From Isotricha intestinalis (lineage: Eukaryota > Ciliophora > Litostomatea > Vestibuliferida > Isotrichidae): DNA of 28,813 nucleotides. Where the stretch lies: the NCBI GenBank assembly GCA_023807065.1, contig JAJJLU010003833.1:1-28813 (forward strand), read 5' to 3'. A model generated the notes under the pieces. The model was not told the origin of the DNA. It made no database searches and saw only the letters and a program-made list of their open reading frames with translations. Below are positions 8,001-17,600 of the stretch, one piece after another; position 1 is the stretch's first letter; each line of letters begins with the position of its first letter. A program made the translations under genes and the position numbers.

Positions 8001-10584
8001 CAGATTCATATTTTTCATATTTTTTTATTTCTGAACTTTTTATTATTATTGAAAATAAATTTTCTAACGATTTTGATATAATTGGCCAAACACTTTTTGT
8101 TAAAGTTATCCAAAAATTTCCTAATAGAAAAAATAAGGAAAAAATAACTAAATCTAAATTAAATTTTGTTATTTCTTCATTTGATAATAATAATTCTAAT
8201 TGACTTACTATTATTTCATAATTTAAAGAATATTTTTTATCATTTAAATAATCAAAATTTGTTCTACATATTTTATCCATTATTAAAAAAATTTCTTTAA
8301 TTATTTCTTTTTTATTATTTTGACAACATTCATTTTTGTATTTTTCATAAAAATAATTTTGAAATAATTTCACAAAATTTGCTTTATTGATATTATCATT
8401 TGATAATAAAATTAAATAAAAATATTCATTTGAAAATACTGTTTTTAAATCATTATAATTATTAGTAAATGAAAAAAAATTGATAAAACTAAAAAGATAA
8501 GGACATTGATTATTTATTATTTCTTTTAAAGTTTCATCTGAACTTTTAAAACTTTTTAAAATATTTAAATACATTTGAATTTTATTTATATAATGAAATT
8601 CATTTAAGTAAAAATCATTAAAAAGAATATTAATTAAAAATTCATCAAAATCAATTTTTTTTTGTTTAAATAAGGATAAATATTTAATAATTTCTTTTAT
8701 TATTATATTTAGAATTGATTCTTCATTTATCATTGAACTAATCATAAATAATTTCATTAATTTATCATAATTTATTTCATTCATATTATAAATCATTGAT
8801 GAAATTTCTTCTTTTTTAATAGATGATAAATATATTTTAATTTTATTTTGAACTGAGTTTTTATTTATTAAATTAATTTCACATTTTCCAAAAATTGTTT
8901 CATATGATTTTATTATTTCAACAATTAATTCATAATTAATTAAATCATTATCATTTATTATTGATATTATTATATCTTCAAATTTTTCTTTATTATATAA
9001 TATATTATTATATTCATCATTATCAATTGAATCATTAGGATTTCTTATTGAAAAAGTAGAAAAAGATTGATAAAAAGAAAATAAATTTAAATTTGTTAAT
9101 GTTTCAAATAAGAATTTTATATATTCTTCTTTTTTTAATATTTTATTGATATTTAAAGTAAGTTCTGCATTATGAAATTTTAACATTAAAGAATAAATTT
9201 CAATTATGAGAGATGCATTTAAATTTATTTCATTAAATTTTATATATTTTTCTAATTTTTCTAAAAGAGAATTAATATAAAAACTATAAGTTATTGATTT
9301 ATCTTTAAAATTTTTATTTAATATTTCTTTAGAATATAATAATAAACCTAATATAATTTTTTCATTTTTAAAATTTGATTCATCAAAAAAACCTAATTGA
9401 TTAACTAAACTTTGTAATTTCATTTTTTTAAAATTTAATTCTTTCTCAGAATAAAAAGTTAATAAAAAATAATGTAATAAACAAACAATACTAATTTTAT
9501 TATCTTCTCTAACTTTTTTGATTAATTTTAAAAAAGTGTGAATGAAAATTAATAAAATTTCATTTTCACTTTTTAAATTAGATTCAATACCTTTTAATTT
9601 AAAAATAAAAATATCACATTTATTAGAAAGAACATTTCTATTTGTTAACACTTCAATTAATAATTCGCTTAAACAATCAGAAATAAAAATTTTTAAATTA
9701 AAAGAAGATAAATTTTGAAATAAAATATTTTTAGAAGAATAATCATCTTTATTTAACATTTCAATATCTTTTTCTTCAAATAATTTTTCAGGATGAATAA
9801 TAAAATTAAATAAAAAATTAAATGTTTTGGTTAATTGTATATCATCTAAATTTTTAATAATATAACATAAACTTTGAGAAGCGAATTTTCTAATAAATTT
9901 ATTTTTATTAAATAATAAATCAGAATAAATAAATAAAATTTTTTCGAAATTCCCTTCAAAACTATTTTTATAAAATTTAAATATATTAACAAAAAAAGTA
10001 AATAAATGATCAATTAAATCAAATAAAACTTCATTATTAATATCATTATCAATTTTTGTAATATTAATAATTTGACTTAAATTATTTTCAATAAAATAAT
10101 CATAACATTCCCCTCTTAAATCTTTAATTACAGCAATTAATAAATCTAAAGATAAAAAAATTCCTCGATAAAATTTATTATCTATTTTTTTTTGAATATC
10201 ATCTTTTAAAATATTAAAAACTTTCTTATAATTGTTAAGTAAATAAATATATGAAGATGAATATTCATTTAATAAATTATATAATGTTAAAAATTCTGGA
10301 TTATGATTATTTATTGAAAATTCTCTTTCTAATAATGATTTAAAATTTGAATATTTCATTGATTTATCTTCGTCTTTTTTTATTTTTTCACTTTCATTTA
10401 ATTTTAATATTGAATAATCAATATTTATTTTTTCACTTATACGAACTGATAATTTTTTTAATTTTGAAGAGAAAGATTCAAAGACAAATGTATTTTTATC
10501 TTTATGCTTTAATTGAGAATATTTATTATTATTTATTTCCTCAAATGAATCACTCTCATAATCAAAATCTCTATATAATTCCAT
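2020..10584 (-). CDS. UTP20: UTP20-like small-subunit processome HEAT-repeat protein (2854 aa)
   Basis: This is a giant alpha-helical HEAT-repeat protein of the size usual for UTP20 (about 2500-2800 residues), a nucleolar component of the small-subunit processome needed for 18S rRNA maturation. The best family signature is in the C-terminal third: G-Y-Q-R-H-V-L-S-Y from residue 2033, matching the GYQ-HVLS motif of UTP20/DRIM, then F-G-D-I-S-E-E-K-E-V-D from 2072, matching FGD-AEEKEV in animal UTP20. The N-terminal part carries the repetitive helices expected of the DRIM region. An acidic, Asn-rich loop lies near 1380-1400. The C-terminus (about 2800-2854) is strongly basic and ends K-K-R-K-K, as in known UTP20 and suited to nucleolar localisation. 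The reading frame is uninterrupted and intronless. ATG is at 10584; the codon before it is TTG and not needed. TAA stop. Confidence 0.92.
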   Translation of the reverse strand: MELYRDFDYESDSFEEINNNKYSQLKHKDKNTFVFESFSSKLKKLSVRISEKINIDYSILKLNESEKIKKDEDKSMKYSNFKSLLEREFSINNHNPEFLTLYNLLNEYSSSYIYLLNNYKKVFNILKDDIQKKIDNKFYRGIFLSLDLLIAVIKDLRGECYDYFIENNLSQIINITKIDNDINNEVLFDLIDHLFTFFVNIFKFYKNSFEGNFEKILFIYSDLLFNKNKFIRKFASQSLCYIIKNLDDIQLTKTFNFLFNFIIHPEKLFEEKDIEMLNKDDYSSKNILFQNLSSFNLKIFISDCLSELLIEVLTNRNVLSNKCDIFIFKLKGIESNLKSENEILLIFIHTFLKLIKKVREDNKISIVCLLHYFLLTFYSEKELNFKKMKLQSLVNQLGFFDESNFKNEKIILGLLLYSKEILNKNFKDKSITYSFYINSLLEKLEKYIKFNEINLNASLIIEIYSLMLKFHNAELTLNINKILKKEEYIKFLFETLTNLNLFSFYQSFSTFSIRNPNDSIDNDEYNNILYNKEKFEDIIISIINDNDLINYELIVEIIKSYETIFGKCEINLINKNSVQNKIKIYLSSIKKEEISSMIYNMNEINYDKLMKLFMISSMINEESILNIIIKEIIKYLSLFKQKKIDFDEFLINILFNDFYLNEFHYINKIQMYLNILKSFKSSDETLKEIINNQCPYLFSFINFFSFTNNYNDLKTVFSNEYFYLILLSNDNINKANFVKLFQNYFYEKYKNECCQNNKKEIIKEIFLIMDKICRTNFDYLNDKKYSLNYEIIVSQLELLLSNEEITKFNLDLVIFSLFFLLGNFWITLTKSVWPIISKSLENLFSIIIKSSEIKKYEKYESDIKTNILELINKLLIFIANYSSESDFFSKNYSRIKNEWISLKNNESIHKLSIQDLQIKYRTISTFFNGINLGLLSSYYILLNSNQIFSFYFLDNCFLKIGHLFKHSQIEEIFSKPKNKTDLCILYNFIIEKEMKSSFSNTIFKLKDCLFLIISKLKFLINYNNIDSIKKIIFEQIILSRSINIQKLSIEIISLFDERIKNYLNLLNNIIESPVIINQLFNLDKIINDKGLEIKEEERESLIPIITRLYYSKYFHLKDSTSEKGKKIKTKNKINLINYFIQLRQNEFEEYINIVFEPVFLIFENQKEENFNVLNMRIYNKLLQILKLNLKQITKLFKNNEQISIISNKLKLCFIYLKQLGQQIKINKEEIINLTEKYINQYLINESKIINAYDKEEFSNFFEFIHKNIKDLKRESFNVFTMIFNQFYDNINLISDISKSICNEYIENLKKPTTKINSIYKFFISLSKHAKLHFIFSENPIIVQSIMNVVKKGETERNFILNIIEFIENILSPYSIESLNKNENENITEMEIDDDEDSNNFNFNFDDSPIDDKTLQDNFDKIIIFNFNEINSSLTSLIFNNKIGTSIKDKLTLSIIHIFLSLWGLYTNSNKNKNINYQDLNVNDILNFLLKILEKDKKIYTERDILNNVLKLSHILISIKIKYQSGKLNIEEMRNLYKKYVSLIYKVENYNNRLVVSIILQEFSFLDPTNKLINVLELITYLNSNKQKNRELGKELDTDSVIEKINLINENFINEHLNVIEPLIYQLIILSSNEDFALSTLALDKSKLIFRKISLLNLQENFISVINVLFYLLNEKFSQAKIVLELLYEINTKTPNKFSCSDLFEISNEDKSNNFLLNILNFKYDLRSEALDLLMNTFLDSNKNISEYSILNVIIPIIKNFLNFKNYSENPSNLKKFSTLKRKNEILFEIVNKSISILPELVKRISDEEIEKLLLYFYSNLKKISNNKYKDNMYYSIDIYKMTNQSLTKILECIILIKFNKIEFDLNYKKISEKYINEKVEEMELKYKDINNTKEKITFKIRDFFINIFEDLDKNLNDTISEFSNNNIYIIIKNQIYPQLKNLLYDNEKRLNKSSYYIRNYIIIPYLNILKILKPKKIITEIIQLTIELVNSLQNLDTDIRSKAREGIKNMINILGESIIIILFENMRTTLHSGYQRHVLSYTINYLLSFINNYQITEISLHLIMPIIFDEIFGDISEEKEVDNLVNKYKEAKKEKGYNSFELISQKINITSLILGVITPFKNYLIVRKNTSEIIHKVNEVLSAIVRGLKNNILINKDNINEINNILEYSYIFTHMGIEKNIQNAKEIKKMKNIEIKGNDIFTIDISENYRIEIANKYIEEKNEILYSNLFASLGLDFILILLKKKIFDISKITQGTEIYDKLNSLINNVVICLKMSNNTILVSKAIKIIITFIEVSEKFFIIKKNLNKIVKNLFKLILSINQGDTLLSQSVLSGISTILTKFTFIQVPKEKIKTCIQFLKLNINNLEIKPYILSCFLALIKRKILHPDIYDMINFLREIYLTSFEENTINICYRIFFEFINNYPLEKKGRMNHINFFIINCDSKTRKCKINSIKMLINFISKKMEGIEENFDFILLNLFTLYMNSSDSEIKENITILINQLYDKYDKNNFKSYYEKALSILSEISQKENNKKMISLSLVMISIMLNLKFDFINKSLMNTLTNLLNIQIDIFESLIEEKMNKYDYLIKGENTIKINNINVEDYNTLYLILNCIEKANQNYLMEITNEILKKIIICLNHPHSFIKTISLRIILKNSNKIIFNDDLVNIISHLKFIIMANDFEDKIYEYSEKLIFNFISDKNLSKNDNLLDLFTTLCNESKKWISNKETGLSIINRVTNIFEKVVECGNLFYFKPIIELCYRINNNNLADNEMKKKCNVIMENISSKMKKKELTEIYKNVTKEVNFLKQKRKLEQVENFRKKHEGKSPEEFEQKNILIKEKTKENKTKITKNKKRKK

Positions 10585-10819
10585 CAAATTATATGATAAA
10601 ATAATTATTAATTTAAGATAAATAATTATTAATTATAAAAAATTTAAAAAATATTTTTATAAAAAAACATAATTTAAAAACTATAAAATTAAATTAAAAA
10701 AAAACAGAAATAAGTTTAAATCCAATTATATTTTCAAAACAAAATATTTTTTTTATAATATTCATATGTAACAATTTATAAAATTCTTTTATACAAAAAA
10801 AATTATAATATAAAAGTAA

Positions 10820-13465
10820 TTAAAAATGTTTAGCTTGTTTAACATTTTTTCCATTAAATTTTCCATCATTAGCTTCATCAATAAATTGTTGAACTGCCAT
10901 AAAATAACCACCAGGAAATTTTTCAATACTTTTTTTATAATTAGTTAAATGATTAATATCTCTAATAATAAAATTAAATTGTTTTTTTTTTTTCTTTTTA
11001 TTAATTTTCTCCTTTAAATTATCTTTTAATTCTCTTTTAATTCTATTAATTAAAGGAGCATTTTTTTCTATTCTCAATGGAAATCTTATTCTACTTGTAC
11101 TATTAATACTATTTAAATCAATATTATTAGAAAAGTTATGATAAGATTCAGTTGTTTTTAAATTAAATATAGTTGATGAATTTTTATTTCTTGAAGTTGA
11201 AAAACCTGTTTTTTTTAAATTCATTATTTTATCTTTTGTTAAACTTTTATTTTTACTATTATTATTATTTGTATTATCTTTATTATCTATATTTGTTTTA
11301 TCTATTATATTTTTTTTTATTTTATTATTAATTGTATTATCACTTGTTACTATTGGAGGTAAAAATATTCTTTCTGGTTTATTTATTTTTATACTATGAT
11401 ATATTGTGTTTATTTTATTATTATTATATTTTTTTATATTTTGAATTCTTGGTTCTGAAGATAAAGAATGAGATTCTTTTGTAATTTCATTTTTAATTTT
11501 TTTTCTATTTTTAATTGAAAAAGATTTTAAATCTTTAAACACATCACTATTATATTCTACGTAATTGGAATTATTTTTAATATATTTAGCAATTGATTTA
11601 ATGTCTTTTGTAGAAATTGATTTAATAAAAGGATTTTTTATTATTTTTGATTTTTCTTGAATTTCATTATATTGCTCTTCTTGTTTTCTTGTATATTCAT
11701 TTTCAATTTTACTAAAATAGGAATTATAAATAGAAACTAATCTTTCAATAATTTTTTGTAATTTTTGAAAAGCTGAATTTTTTAAACTTTCTCTTAAACC
11801 ATAAACATCAGAATATAAATTATTAAATTTATCAAAAGAATATAAAAATAATTTTATTTTTTTAGAAATTACAGTACCAGTGAATAAAGAAGGCATATTA
11901 AAATATAATTCATAATCACCATAAAATCCTTTTTCACTTGTAAATATTAAAAATTTTCTTTTTAAATTTAATGATTCTTTTACAACATTATAAGAATGAA
12001 TCATTTTTTCTTTTAAATGAAAATCAATATGAATAAATTTTTTAATTTTTTTATATAATTTTTCAATTAAATCTTTTAATTCAATAAGAGAATAATTACT
12101 CATTGAAATTTCTAAATTTCCTTCTTTAATAATATAAAAATTGTTAAAATATTCATTTTCTTTAAATAATTCATCTCCTAAGAAATAATCAACAATTTTA
12201 AATTGACTATAAATTTTTTCTCCAAAATAATCTTTATTTAAAACTCTGAAAAAATAAGAATTATGAAATTTTTCTAAATCTTTAAATCTATGAATCTTTT
12301 GTTCTTCATTAATTAAAGAACCATAATTTTTTTTATTAATTGCAAATAATAAACATTTTGAACTTTCACATCTTGCTGTTTCATTTCTTAAAGGTTTTGT
12401 TTCAATAAGTTCAAAATTTCCAAAATAATCAAATTCATTTAAATAATTTGTTCTTATATATTTTAATTTTTTTATTTTAGTTTTTGAAGGATTCATTTGT
12501 TGTAAATAAAAATATTCTCTTGGACCAAAAAAATTATTTAAATTACTTATAAATTGATTTATATTTAATCTTCCATTTATTAAATCTTTATAATTATATT
12601 TTGAATATGGAAAATCATAATTATTATATATTTCCATTAATTTATTTCCATAATTTTCATTAGATTCTTTATAGATTTTTATTATAAAAAGTATTTCTTC
12701 TATTTCTTTAATATCTGCAAATTGTCTTATATTATAAAAAGATTTATTATCTTCTATTATATTCATTAATAAATAATCATCTACAAATTCTTTTCCTAAT
12801 TCTCCTTTATCTTCTTCATTTAATTCAATTATTTTATCATTTTTTTTTTTTTCATCATTTAAGTAGTTTAAATATTCTTCAAAAGTCATTTCTTCATATG
12901 AAATATCTAATTTATATAAACCAACATTTCCTCTTAATATAATATAAATTATTTCTGATTTTTCTTCTACTATATATATATTATTATATTTATTAAATAT
13001 TTGAGTTGAAATAAATTGACCTATCATTTCACATAATTTATTTACTGTCATATCTGTTTGTAAAAGATCTGATCTTAATTTATCTTTTATATTTGTTTTT
13101 ATTAAAAATTTTAAAAATTCTAAATTTTCTTTTTCATTTCTTTCATAATATTTCTTTTCTATTATTTTCATCATATTTTTTATTTCTTCATCATTATTTA
13201 TTTTTGAACTTGGCATCTCTGTTAATGATAAACACTTTTCTATTAATGAAAATCTTTTTGGAAAAATTGAATTTTTTCTTATTTTTTTATGAATTGCTTT
13301 TTTTATTTCTTCACCATTTTTTACTTCTTTATTTTTATTTATTTCTTCATCATTCTCATTTTCCATTAAATTATCCCTTAATTTTTTGCCAATTATTTCA
13401 TTTTCTTTATTAAAAAATTTAATATCATTATTTATTTCATTTTCTTTATTTATTTCATCTTTCAT
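10820..13465 (-). CDS. Protein with two divergent cyclic-nucleotide-binding-like domains (881 aa)
   Basis: The N-terminal ~100 residues are charged and low-complexity. A first cNMP-binding-type beta roll begins near residue 150 (Y-I-I-L-R-G-N-V-G-L-Y-K) and is split by a long acidic insertion. It resumes with a phosphate-binding-cassette-like segment from F348 (F-G-N-F-E-L...L-R-N-E-T-A) in which Arg360 is at the ligand-phosphate position. A second roll follows (I-I-K-E-G-N-L-E-I-S, then G516-D-Y-E-L...P-S-L-F-T-G-T) whose cassette lacks that Arg. So at most the first site looks able to bind cAMP or cGMP. The region after ~600 is Asn/Ser/Lys-rich and probably disordered. A conserved-looking tail contains K-F-P-G-G-Y-F. 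There is no kinase or channel domain. Similar large two-domain proteins without a catalytic domain are common in ciliates. Function is inferred only as a possible regulatory or scaffold protein. ATG at 13465, TAA stop. Confidence 0.8.
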   Translation of the reverse strand: MKDEINKENEINNDIKFFNKENEIIGKKLRDNLMENENDEEINKNKEVKNGEEIKKAIHKKIRKNSIFPKRFSLIEKCLSLTEMPSSKINNDEEIKNMMKIIEKKYYERNEKENLEFLKFLIKTNIKDKLRSDLLQTDMTVNKLCEMIGQFISTQIFNKYNNIYIVEEKSEIIYIILRGNVGLYKLDISYEEMTFEEYLNYLNDEKKKNDKIIELNEEDKGELGKEFVDDYLLMNIIEDNKSFYNIRQFADIKEIEEILFIIKIYKESNENYGNKLMEIYNNYDFPYSKYNYKDLINGRLNINQFISNLNNFFGPREYFYLQQMNPSKTKIKKLKYIRTNYLNEFDYFGNFELIETKPLRNETARCESSKCLLFAINKKNYGSLINEEQKIHRFKDLEKFHNSYFFRVLNKDYFGEKIYSQFKIVDYFLGDELFKENEYFNNFYIIKEGNLEISMSNYSLIELKDLIEKLYKKIKKFIHIDFHLKEKMIHSYNVVKESLNLKRKFLIFTSEKGFYGDYELYFNMPSLFTGTVISKKIKLFLYSFDKFNNLYSDVYGLRESLKNSAFQKLQKIIERLVSIYNSYFSKIENEYTRKQEEQYNEIQEKSKIIKNPFIKSISTKDIKSIAKYIKNNSNYVEYNSDVFKDLKSFSIKNRKKIKNEITKESHSLSSEPRIQNIKKYNNNKINTIYHSIKINKPERIFLPPIVTSDNTINNKIKKNIIDKTNIDNKDNTNNNNSKNKSLTKDKIMNLKKTGFSTSRNKNSSTIFNLKTTESYHNFSNNIDLNSINSTSRIRFPLRIEKNAPLINRIKRELKDNLKEKINKKKKKKQFNFIIRDINHLTNYKKSIEKFPGGYFMAVQQFIDEANDGKFNGKNVKQAKHF

Positions 13466-13710
13466 AATTTAAATAATTAAAAAATAACAATATATGATTT
13501 AATAAAGAAAAGTAATTAATTTTATTTCATATTTATAATTAGAAATAATGAATTTAGAAGAGAAAAAAACTTCAAAAAAGAAAAAGAAGACAAAAAAATA
13601 AATAATTCATAATAAAAATAATTTAAAAAATAATTTCTCTGTTTCGAAAGAATTTTAATATAATGGATAAACAAAATATTTTTAATTGTTATAAATTAAA
13701 GAAAGAAACT

Positions 13711-14040
13711 TTATTCGAGAGGTTCAACATTAACAACAAATTTTTGGAATTGTTGAAGAGCTCTTTTCCATTCATTAACAGCATCATTAAAATTTCCATT
13801 ATAATATTTAATAAATCCAATACCCATATGATATAAGAAATGAACAAAATTTCTAGGACCATATTTATCAAAGTTATCTCCTAAATAAGCATCCCAGAGA
13901 TCACTTAAAAATCTAAAAAATTGTGTGTTTAAAATATCTTCTTCATTCAATTCACTTAATAAATTTACTTCTTTTTCTCCTTCTTTACAATTTACTAATA
14001 TTATACATATGATAAATATTATTATGCTTTTTGTTTTCAT
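13711..14040 (-). CDS. Small secreted or lumenal protein of unknown function (109 aa)
   Basis: I recognise no family. Residues 1-18 are a clear signal sequence (MKTKS followed by an Ile-rich core ending V-N-C). The mature ~90 residues start acidic (K-E-G-E-K-E-V) and continue as an aromatic-rich, probably helical domain (Q-F-F-R-F-L-S-D-L-W-D-A-Y, F-V-H-F-L-Y-H-M-G) ending N-E-W-K-R-A-L-Q-Q-F-Q. There is only one cysteine, at the end of the hydrophobic core, so no disulphides. ATG at 14040, TAA stop. It shares a 173-bp divergent upstream region with the gene at 14214. Confidence 0.75.
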   Translation of the reverse strand: MKTKSIIIFIICIILVNCKEGEKEVNLLSELNEEDILNTQFFRFLSDLWDAYLGDNFDKYGPRNFVHFLYHMGIGFIKYYNGNFNDAVNEWKRALQQFQKFVVNVEPLE

Positions 14041-14213
14041 TTTTTTTTAAAAAGTTTTAACAAAAAATATCTTATTTATTTTATTTTTTTTTGTGTTTTT
14101 TTTTTATATTTTTTTTTTCGACTTTAAAATATATAAAAGACAAATTCTAAAAATAATAATTTTGAATTTTACATATAAAAGAGTGTTTTATAAAAAATAA
14201 AAAGAAATAAAAT
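14041..14213. promoter_or_regulatory. Divergent upstream region (bidirectional promoter)
   Basis: These 173 bp separate two divergent start codons, so the promoters of both genes must lie here. The part next to the leftward gene is T-rich with several T-runs, and the part next to the rightward gene is A-rich. No specific factor site is recognised. Confidence 0.5.
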
Positions 14214-14480
14214 ATGGATTCATTTATCCCAAATATATCAATTAAGAATATCAATGAATTAAAAAATGATATTTTAGAAATTTTAAATGATTTAGATTTG
14301 GAACAATTAAAGAAAATAAATATGGAATTAGCTTCTTTCTTACATCAAAAAATTGAAGTTGATTTGAAAAATAAATCAAAAGGAATAATTATAAATGAAA
14401 AACAAATTGACTATTCTCAAAATGATGAACCTATTAAACTTCCTAAATTAGTTTTATATACTCAAAAAGAAAATTTTTAA
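14214..14480 (+). CDS. Small unknown protein (88 aa)
   Basis: Not recognised. Residues ~10-50 are predicted by eye to be amphipathic helix (N-E-L-K-N-D-I-L-E-I-L-N-D-L, then Q-L-K-K-I-N-M-E-L-A-S-F-L-H-Q-K-I). The tail is polar with a short P-K-L-P-type hydrophobic segment near the end. There is no signal peptide or membrane segment. Codon choice matches the neighbours, and an A-rich leader before ATG and a TAA stop make it look like a real gene. A small structural subunit, for example of a cytoskeletal or chromatin complex, would fit, but nothing identifies one. Confidence 0.65.
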   Translation: MDSFIPNISIKNINELKNDILEILNDLDLEQLKKINMELASFLHQKIEVDLKNKSKGIIINEKQIDYSQNDEPIKLPKLVLYTQKENF

Positions 14481-14655
14481 TTTTTAATTTTTAAATTTTT
14501 ATGTTTTTCAATATTAAAGAAAAGAAAATAAAATATTTTATTTATATTAAGATAAAAACTATATATTTTTAATTATATATTATTTATAATATTCATTTTA
14601 CAAATAATAAAATGTAATTAAAAACTTTAATCAAATTTTAATTTAAAAAATATTT

Positions 14656-17600
14656 ATGGAAGAAATTAACATAATAACAGAGAATGATGACTATGATGAA
14701 GATGATATATTATTTAAAAAAATATTTTCAATAGAATTTCAAGAAGTAAAGATTTCAAAGGCAATAATGTTAAATGACTTAATTTCAATATTTATTCTTT
14801 TTGAGGGTAAAATATATATATTAAACCCAGATAAAAAAGAACTGAAATTATTTTATTCGTGTGAATATAATAAAATAATAAATATATTTTCAAATTGTAA
14901 TAATAGTCATTTAATAATTTTACATTCTAATGGAAAAATAAAGGGAACAAATAAAAAAAATTTAATTGAATTTGAATATTATGATAAAATATCATCAAAA
15001 ATAAATAATTTGGATAATGTAAATATTTACACTTCAGAAGATTTATTTAAAATAATAACAATAGAAAAGGAAAAAATAAGTTTATTTTATACTAATGAAA
15101 TTATAAAGGAAGAATTAAATGAAAAGATAATCAAACATAAGCAGTTTTCAACTGTAATTTATTTAGAAAATGAGAGAAAAAATTTAATTAATTCAAAATC
15201 AAATTACTTTGAAAATTATGATGTAATATTTGGTAATAGTATGTATAATGGAAATTTTGCAAAAATAATATATTCAATAATAGAATATATTAATGAAATT
15301 AAAGCTTATAAAATTTATTTAATTGAATATACTTTTCTCTTTGAACAAATTGATAGAAATAATTTTATTAATACAAAACCTACTTATTATAAAAAATATT
15401 TTAATTCAAAATATGTTTATTCATATTTTAAAAAAGAAGAAAATGAGAAAATTGAAAATAATACATATGAACAAAATATTATTATTAAATCAAATAAAAC
15501 TGGAACTTGTACTGCTTTTATAATAAATAATTGTCCTGAAAAAAATCGAATGAATTTAATTATATTTAATAATGAAACATATAATTTTACTTTTTTTCAT
15601 TTAGAAAATTTATTTAAATTAACTGAAGATAATGTAACAGTAAGTGACTTTGATTGGTTATCAAATAATGATATTTTTATATTTATTCAATTTTCAAATT
15701 ATGCTTTTACAATATTAAATACCGTTAATTTTCAAAAATATATTATTAATAATAATTTTATGAATTATAAAGAAATTGATGGAATATATATATTAAAATA
15801 TTATAAAGATTTATCCAAAAAAATATATGAATATCAAAAAATTTCTTTGTTGACAAATATAAGAATAGAAGAAAATAAAACAAACGAAGAAGAAGAAAAT
15901 AAAGAAATATCAACATTATTTTTATATTCAAATTCCTATATAATATATTTTGACATTTCAACAATAAATTACGATAATAAAATAATCAATTTAACAAGAG
16001 AAGATTCCTTTGAGAAATTTATAATAAGTTTAAAATATTTTCAATCATATTATATAAAAAATGAGGAAAAAAGAATGAATTTAGAAGAATATACTCATAA
16101 TTATATTTTTAATCATTTTAAATTAATATTTCCTTCAAATAATATAAATTTAGACCCTGAATTAATTGATTTAGAAAATTCAATGGCTGCTGCTCAAGAT
16201 GAAAATTTAGCTCAAGCTTTATATTTTTATGTTAATTTTATTAGAATTTTCCAAAATATTAATCAATATCATTGTAATGATTTAACATTAATTTCTTTCT
16301 TACTTTTAATTTCTAATGATTTTTTCTTTTATTTATTATCTTTAAAAGAAATTTGGCTTAGTTATTTATTTTTAATCTTAAGTGAAAAATATTTATTATC
16401 AAATTTACAATTAAAAAAAAAAGAAGAAATTAAACATTTTGATAGAGAAAAATTAACTAATCAAAAAATATTTTTTTTATTTAATCCTAAATATGCAAAT
16501 GCTTCTTCAATAAAATGTTATAATAAAATATCAAATATTTCTTTATTTAGTAAATTAAGAGTTTTTCTTTTCTTTTATTCTTTAGTTGAATTTAGAAATA
16601 GTCAAGCTTTAAATATTAATGTTCTTTATTTTATTCTTGCAAAAATTTCAATAGAAGAATTAAAGAAAAATAATATTATGGATGATGTTAATTTTTTGTT
16701 AAAATTAATAATTCAAAACTGGAAATTTTTAAAATCAGAAAATCAAAAAGCTGGAAACGCAGAATTTGTTTTAAATAATTTTTCTCAGAATTTTACTACT
16801 GAAATATTTAATTTTGGAATTAAGAAAAAAGAAAAAAATAATAAACAATTTGATTATCTTATTGAAATATATACTGAAGAACAAATGATGATATTTAATG
16901 ATATTAATTATAAATATTGTATTAAAGAAGAAGAAAATGATGATAATATTATTAATGATTTTAATTCTTTAGATAATGATATTGGTATTATTCAAAAATG
17001 GGATATTTACTTCAAAAATTTTTTCTATGAAGATTTATTTGATGATTTAAATCAATATCATGAAATTAATAAAGAAGATAAAATATGTAATTTTAGATTA
17101 TTTTTTTTCTTAAGTGAAATCCAATTATATTTCATTAATCTTTTAGAAATAATTGTTTCAAAAGATAGAAATAATGTAAAATATGTTAAAATGATTTCTC
17201 CAATTGATATTCCTTTTATTATATATGAATATTCTTTTATTTATGATAAAAATATAAAAGAAAATGAAGTTTTTTTGACACATGATTGTCATTTATCTCT
17301 AATTAATTTAATTAATAGATATTTAAAATTTTATCCTTTTCATTTTAAAGAAAGTAGTCTAGAATTTTGTGAATATTTAATGATGAAAGGATTTAATAAT
17401 TTAGTAATAAATAATAATGATAAAAATTTCCCTTTTCAACCTTATATTTCATCTGCTATTTTATTTATTTTAATTTCTACTTTAAAAGTTAATAGTTATG
17501 TTATTATTGAAAAATATTTTTCTTTGTTTGAAAAATGTATTAAAACTTTAAAAAATGAATTTAAAAATATTATTTATAGTATTATGATATATATTATTAA

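Noticed and set aside
10347..10604. Open frame on the plus strand opposite the UTP20 5' end, and similar frames opposite other genes
   Set aside because: They are antisense to well-supported coding sequence, start mostly without a sensible leader and consist of Leu/Ile/Phe-rich translations typical of antisense of Lys/Asn/Glu-rich genes.
13548..13601. 17-codon Lys-rich frame (+) between the cyclic-nucleotide-binding gene and the small secreted-protein gene
   Set aside because: Too short and low-complexity; A-rich spacer DNA produces such frames freely.
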